Below, piece by piece: positions 62,024 through 64,000 of a stretch of DNA of 64,000 bases. The notes under the pieces are model-generated. The model made no database searches, was not told where the DNA came from, and was given only the letters and a program-made list of their open reading frames with translations. Positions within the stretch are counted from its first letter, which is position 1. The number at the start of each line of letters is the position of its first letter. Made by a program: the position numbers and the translations under genes. Source of the stretch: Hyalangium versicolor (GTDB lineage: Bacteria > Myxococcota > Myxococcia > Myxococcales > Myxococcaceae); NCBI RefSeq assembly GCF_020103695.1, contig NZ_JAHXBF010000001.1, positions 372,001 through 436,000 of the forward strand, written 5' to 3'.

Positions 62024-62440
62024 ATGCCCTGCCGAAGTCTCAGCGCACTCCTGTTCCTGCTCGCCGCCTGCGCTACGACGGAGCCGAGAACGCAAGGGCC
62101 GGTGAGCAGCAGCCAGAGGGTTGCCAACCTCCAGAGAGCGGCGGTGTTGCCCTGGCGGGATGAGGGGCAGTGCGTCGTTCATGAAGCCGGTCAGCCATGG
62201 CCTGTGGTGGTGGAGCGATGCTTTCATGCGCTCGACTCCAAGAGGATCCGGTTTCGGGATACTGAGCGGCGGTGCCCCGTGATCAGGAGTCAGGTGCCAG
62301 AGTTGCGGAGAGAGCGCGGCCTCGCAGGGGCTTGCGGATTTGACTTCCGGGTGGGTGTGCGCCGCGCCGCGCATAAGGCAGCTCTGGAGCGTGCGGAGCC
62401 GGAGTTCGAGGGCCTCATCGTTGTCATGGGCTGGTGCTGA
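62024..62440 (+). CDS. Lipoprotein resembling the N-terminal region of SitA-type toxins
   Basis: A 138-residue lipoprotein. The signal LSALLFLLAAC is a type II site. RAAVLPWRDEGQCVVHEAGQ then PWPVVVERCFHALDSKRIRFRD (in two parts) and RRCPV resemble, from memory, the common N-terminal part of SitA5-like proteins. Those are myxobacterial polymorphic toxins passed between kin by outer-membrane exchange, with the toxin domain in the C-terminal part. Here the chain diverges after RRCPV (Arg-rich, ending IVVMGWC) and is too short to hold the usual toxin domain. It may be a truncated or frameshifted remnant, or a short relative. GGGAGA precedes the ATG. Its stop is one base before the next gene. Confidence 0.55.
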   Translation: MPCRSLSALLFLLAACATTEPRTQGPVSSSQRVANLQRAAVLPWRDEGQCVVHEAGQPWPVVVERCFHALDSKRIRFRDTERRCPVIRSQVPELRRERGLAGACGFDFRVGVRRAAHKAALERAEPEFEGLIVVMGWC

Positions 62441-62441
62441 G

Positions 62442-63203
62442 ATGCCGGCAACTCAAGAGAATGAACTTGCAGTTACTGTCTATGCGCCTGCGCTCGCGAG
62501 CGATGATGGGCGTCCTGTTGCAGTCGTTCATTCCATGGAGCGCGCAGCCCCTGGCTTGCACCTGGGGTGGATGATTTCTGAGAAGGGTCAGCGTATCCCC
62601 TTGCCGGATCGGGATGTATGGCTCGCCCAGACGAGAATGGATGGAGGATTCCCGCTACTCCGCAACGGCGACGACGACTTCCGGGTGACAGTGACCGGAT
62701 GGGAACTCTCGGCTGCCAGCTCACCGGAGGGGCAGGCCCAACTCGTCGTGGAAGCGGTGTTGCCGCTGACCGCAGATGGCGTGGCGGTGGCAGCGGACGT
62801 GCTGGCGGCCATAGCGGAGGGTGCGCGTGCCTTCTGGGGACATACAACACCGTTCCTTGCGGCGGTGGACATCGCGCGCCAGACGAAAAACTGGGCCGCC
62901 AACCCGCAGCCCCCACCTCGTGGACTGCCAGCGCTCAAGCTTTCTCGGAACATTTCTTCACCTGAGATCCCGCATCGCCTCGGGTGGGTGAACTACTGGT
63001 CGGCTGCTGCCGCGAGAAGCATCGGCTTCCCGGATCCTGCGCGCGACGAGGACCTGCTCTCTCGATCGCGGGGGACAGCGGCGGGAGGGTGGGTGGTCCG
63101 GCTCACGGAGGCTCCGCTGGTTCTCGGCAATCCCGCTCACCTCTCGGCTCTGATGCACGCCTATGAGCGCTTCCCACAGATTGGCGGCCGGGTAGTCCCT
63201 TGA
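62442..63203 (+). CDS. DUF5953-like protein, partner of the SitA-like gene
   Basis: A 253-residue soluble protein that matches, from memory, the myxobacterial family DUF5953: RPVAVVHSMERAAPGL, LHLGWMISEKGQRIPLPDRD, WLAQTRMDGGFPLLRNGDDD, LPALKLSRNISSPEIPHRLG, NYWSAAAARSIGFPDPARDE and AHLSALMHAYERFPQIGGR. Function is unproven. The ATG at 62442 begins one base after the SitA-like stop, so translation is coupled, as expected for a toxin/immunity pair. It could be the immunity partner, by inference. No signal peptide. A frame continuing upstream lacks homology. Confidence 0.65.
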   Translation: MPATQENELAVTVYAPALASDDGRPVAVVHSMERAAPGLHLGWMISEKGQRIPLPDRDVWLAQTRMDGGFPLLRNGDDDFRVTVTGWELSAASSPEGQAQLVVEAVLPLTADGVAVAADVLAAIAEGARAFWGHTTPFLAAVDIARQTKNWAANPQPPPRGLPALKLSRNISSPEIPHRLGWVNYWSAAAARSIGFPDPARDEDLLSRSRGTAAGGWVVRLTEAPLVLGNPAHLSALMHAYERFPQIGGRVVP

Positions 63204-63327
63204 AGTGTGACAAACCTCTCGGGTGCGCCACGGTGGCACTGCCGTTAGGCTCCAGGAACGCGAGAATTCCGGTTGGCCAAAGTCCGTGGCACTCTGGGCT
63301 TGAGACGGGAAGGGAGGGCCAATAGTC

Positions 63328-63651
63328 GTGAATATCTATACAGCGTGTGAGGCGCTACGCACCAATCGTCGCATAGAGATTCGATACGACGGTTTCTCGA
63401 GAGTTGTTGAAGTTCACGCTTGCGGTTACACGGAAGATGGACACGCCGTGATGCGTGTTTGGCAGGTAAGAGGTGGCAGTGTTAGCGGGGAGAGGGCTGG
63501 TTGGAAGTTGTTGAGACTTGATGAAACTCTCGGGATCCAACTTCTTGGCGAAGCATCCGAAGCTCCCCGCCCAGGATATAGGCGAGGCGACAAAGCCATG
63601 TCGCGAATCCTTTGTCAGTTCGAGAAAACCCCTGGGGCAGGGATATTCTGA
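63328..63651 (+). CDS. Small WYL-like conserved protein
   Basis: A 107-residue protein of the kind RRIEIRYDGFSRVVEVHACG, then HAVMRVWQVRGGS, GWKLLRLDETLGI and PRPGYRRGDKAMSRI. Similar short proteins in other bacteria resemble the WYL ligand-binding fold without a DNA-binding domain. The start is a GTG at 63328 with GGGAGGG about ten bases upstream. Codon use is a little less GC-rich than that of its neighbours, so transfer is possible. Function unknown. The 124 bases before it (63204-63327) show no clear gene. Confidence 0.6.
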   Translation: MNIYTACEALRTNRRIEIRYDGFSRVVEVHACGYTEDGHAVMRVWQVRGGSVSGERAGWKLLRLDETLGIQLLGEASEAPRPGYRRGDKAMSRILCQFEKTPGAGIF

Positions 63652-63815
63652 CGCAGAGTCACGCTCTCTGAGGGGATCTCTGGGGAAGGGCGAGACGCGA
63701 AGGTTCCGCCCCTCGAGCGAGCCACCGAAGTCGTGCAGCCAGGATGTCTGATGCTGTGGGATGAGATCACTTCTTGTGAGTTCCGGCCCCAGGTAGCGAT
63801 AGGGTGCGGTGCGTC

Positions 63816-64000
63816 ATGGCGCGCACCCGTTCCGTAGACCAGCCCCTCCGTCGAGATGTCCGTCTCCTGGGTCGCTTGCTCGGTGAAGTCCTCATCGAGC
63901 AGGAAGGCCAGGCCCTCTTCGATCTCGAAGAGCAGGTCCGTCACCTCTCCATCCAACGTCGCCGCGGCCCCAAACCTGGCCGTCGCGCCGTCGCAGCAGA
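63816..64000 (+). CDS. ppc: Phosphoenolpyruvate carboxylase, N-terminus (runs off the window)
   Basis: From the ATG at 63816 the frame is open to the window edge and reads MARTRSVDQPLRRDVRLLGR, LLGEVLIEQEGQALFDLEEQ, VRHLSIQRRRG. This matches the start of phosphoenolpyruvate carboxylase (family pattern LR..V..LG..LGE......G...L...E.IR.LS). The enzyme makes oxaloacetate from PEP and bicarbonate. Only 61 codons are visible, so the assignment rests on this segment. AGGG lies 9-12 bases upstream. The 164 bases before it (63652-63815) hold no evident gene. Confidence 0.75.
   Translation, partial: MARTRSVDQPLRRDVRLLGRLLGEVLIEQEGQALFDLEEQVRHLSIQRRRGPKPGRRAVAA

Noticed and set aside
63204..63327. Sigma-54 promoter from TGGCAC sequences before the WYL-like gene
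   Set aside because: The GG to GC spacing is not ten bases in either copy.
63615..63956. 113-codon minus-strand frame at the right edge
   Set aside because: The plus strand from 63816 gives a convincing PEP carboxylase start, so the minus frame is antisense there.

Overview
The window is GC-rich, densely coded bacterial chromosome and reads as a myxobacterium (Myxococcota, probably the Cystobacterineae: Archangium, Cystobacter, Stigmatella, Hyalangium and relatives). The evidence is three Ser/Thr protein kinases, an FHA-domain sigma-54 activator, a DUF2378 protein (a Myxococcus-type paralogue family), many secreted lipoproteins, and a SitA-like lipoprotein followed by a DUF5953-like gene. 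No rRNA, tRNA, CRISPR array or transposase gene was seen.

Layout. 0-2.4 kb: rmlD-rmlA-rmlC (dTDP-rhamnose synthesis) with overlapping codons, after the last codons of a further gene. 2.5-9.8 kb: BrkB/YihY membrane protein, App1-type HAD phosphatase, propeller-like lipoprotein, DUF2914-like protein, methyltransferase, ABC-F ATPase. 10-12.6 kb: tgt and an MnmC-type methyltransferase (both wobble-base modification), then a DUF2378 protein. 12.9-24.4 kb: OPT transporter, a kinase-ATPase-TPR regulator, a lipoprotein with a sigma-54-like promoter, a second kinase, an FHA sigma-54 activator, and a secreted EEP-family hydrolase. 24.5-31 kb: ornithine cyclodeaminase homologue, proline-rich envelope protein, an eight-repeat cadherin-like lipoprotein, class I fumarase. 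31-34.4 kb: an apparently ancestral cluster of two related lipoproteins around a frameshifted gene, interrupted by a 1.6-kb segment with 19/20-bp inverted ends and TAA flanks that carries an FG-GAP repeat protein. 34.4-39.6 kb: two SDR oxidoreductases, a divergent LysR regulator, a DExH helicase. 39.6-45.1 kb: a three-gene envelope operon (membrane hydrolase, sulfatase, ATP-grasp) and an ABC-2 exporter. 45.2-48.5 kb: a lipoprotein GH5 glycanase followed by a transmembrane Ser/Thr kinase, both ending in the same carbohydrate-binding-like domain. 48.6-51.1 kb: a SUKH/HEAT-like protein and a charged-helix protein. 51.1-59.7 kb: three unusual low-complexity proteins, a trigger-factor-like chaperone, an alpha/beta hydrolase and a flavin oxidase. 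59.7-64 kb: HxlR/SDR pair, beta-barrel-like lipoprotein, SitA-like/DUF5953-like pair, WYL-like small protein, and the first codons of ppc.

The strongest candidate for an undescribed system is 51.1-59.7 kb. Two repeat-protein genes are a duplicated unit (terminator, gene, promoter, upstream site). Each has the same 17-base sigma-54 promoter, and each has a GATGACrGyyGTCACC dyad about 125 bases upstream of it. The divergent third gene, which sits directly before the trigger-factor-like gene, has its own near-consensus sigma-54 promoter and the same dyad about 105 bases upstream. None of the three proteins shows a Sec signal peptide. This looks like a co-regulated family of exported or surface repeat proteins with a dedicated chaperone. 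A second candidate is the glycanase/receptor-kinase pair at 45.2-48.5 kb, where sensor and enzyme appear to share a polysaccharide ligand.
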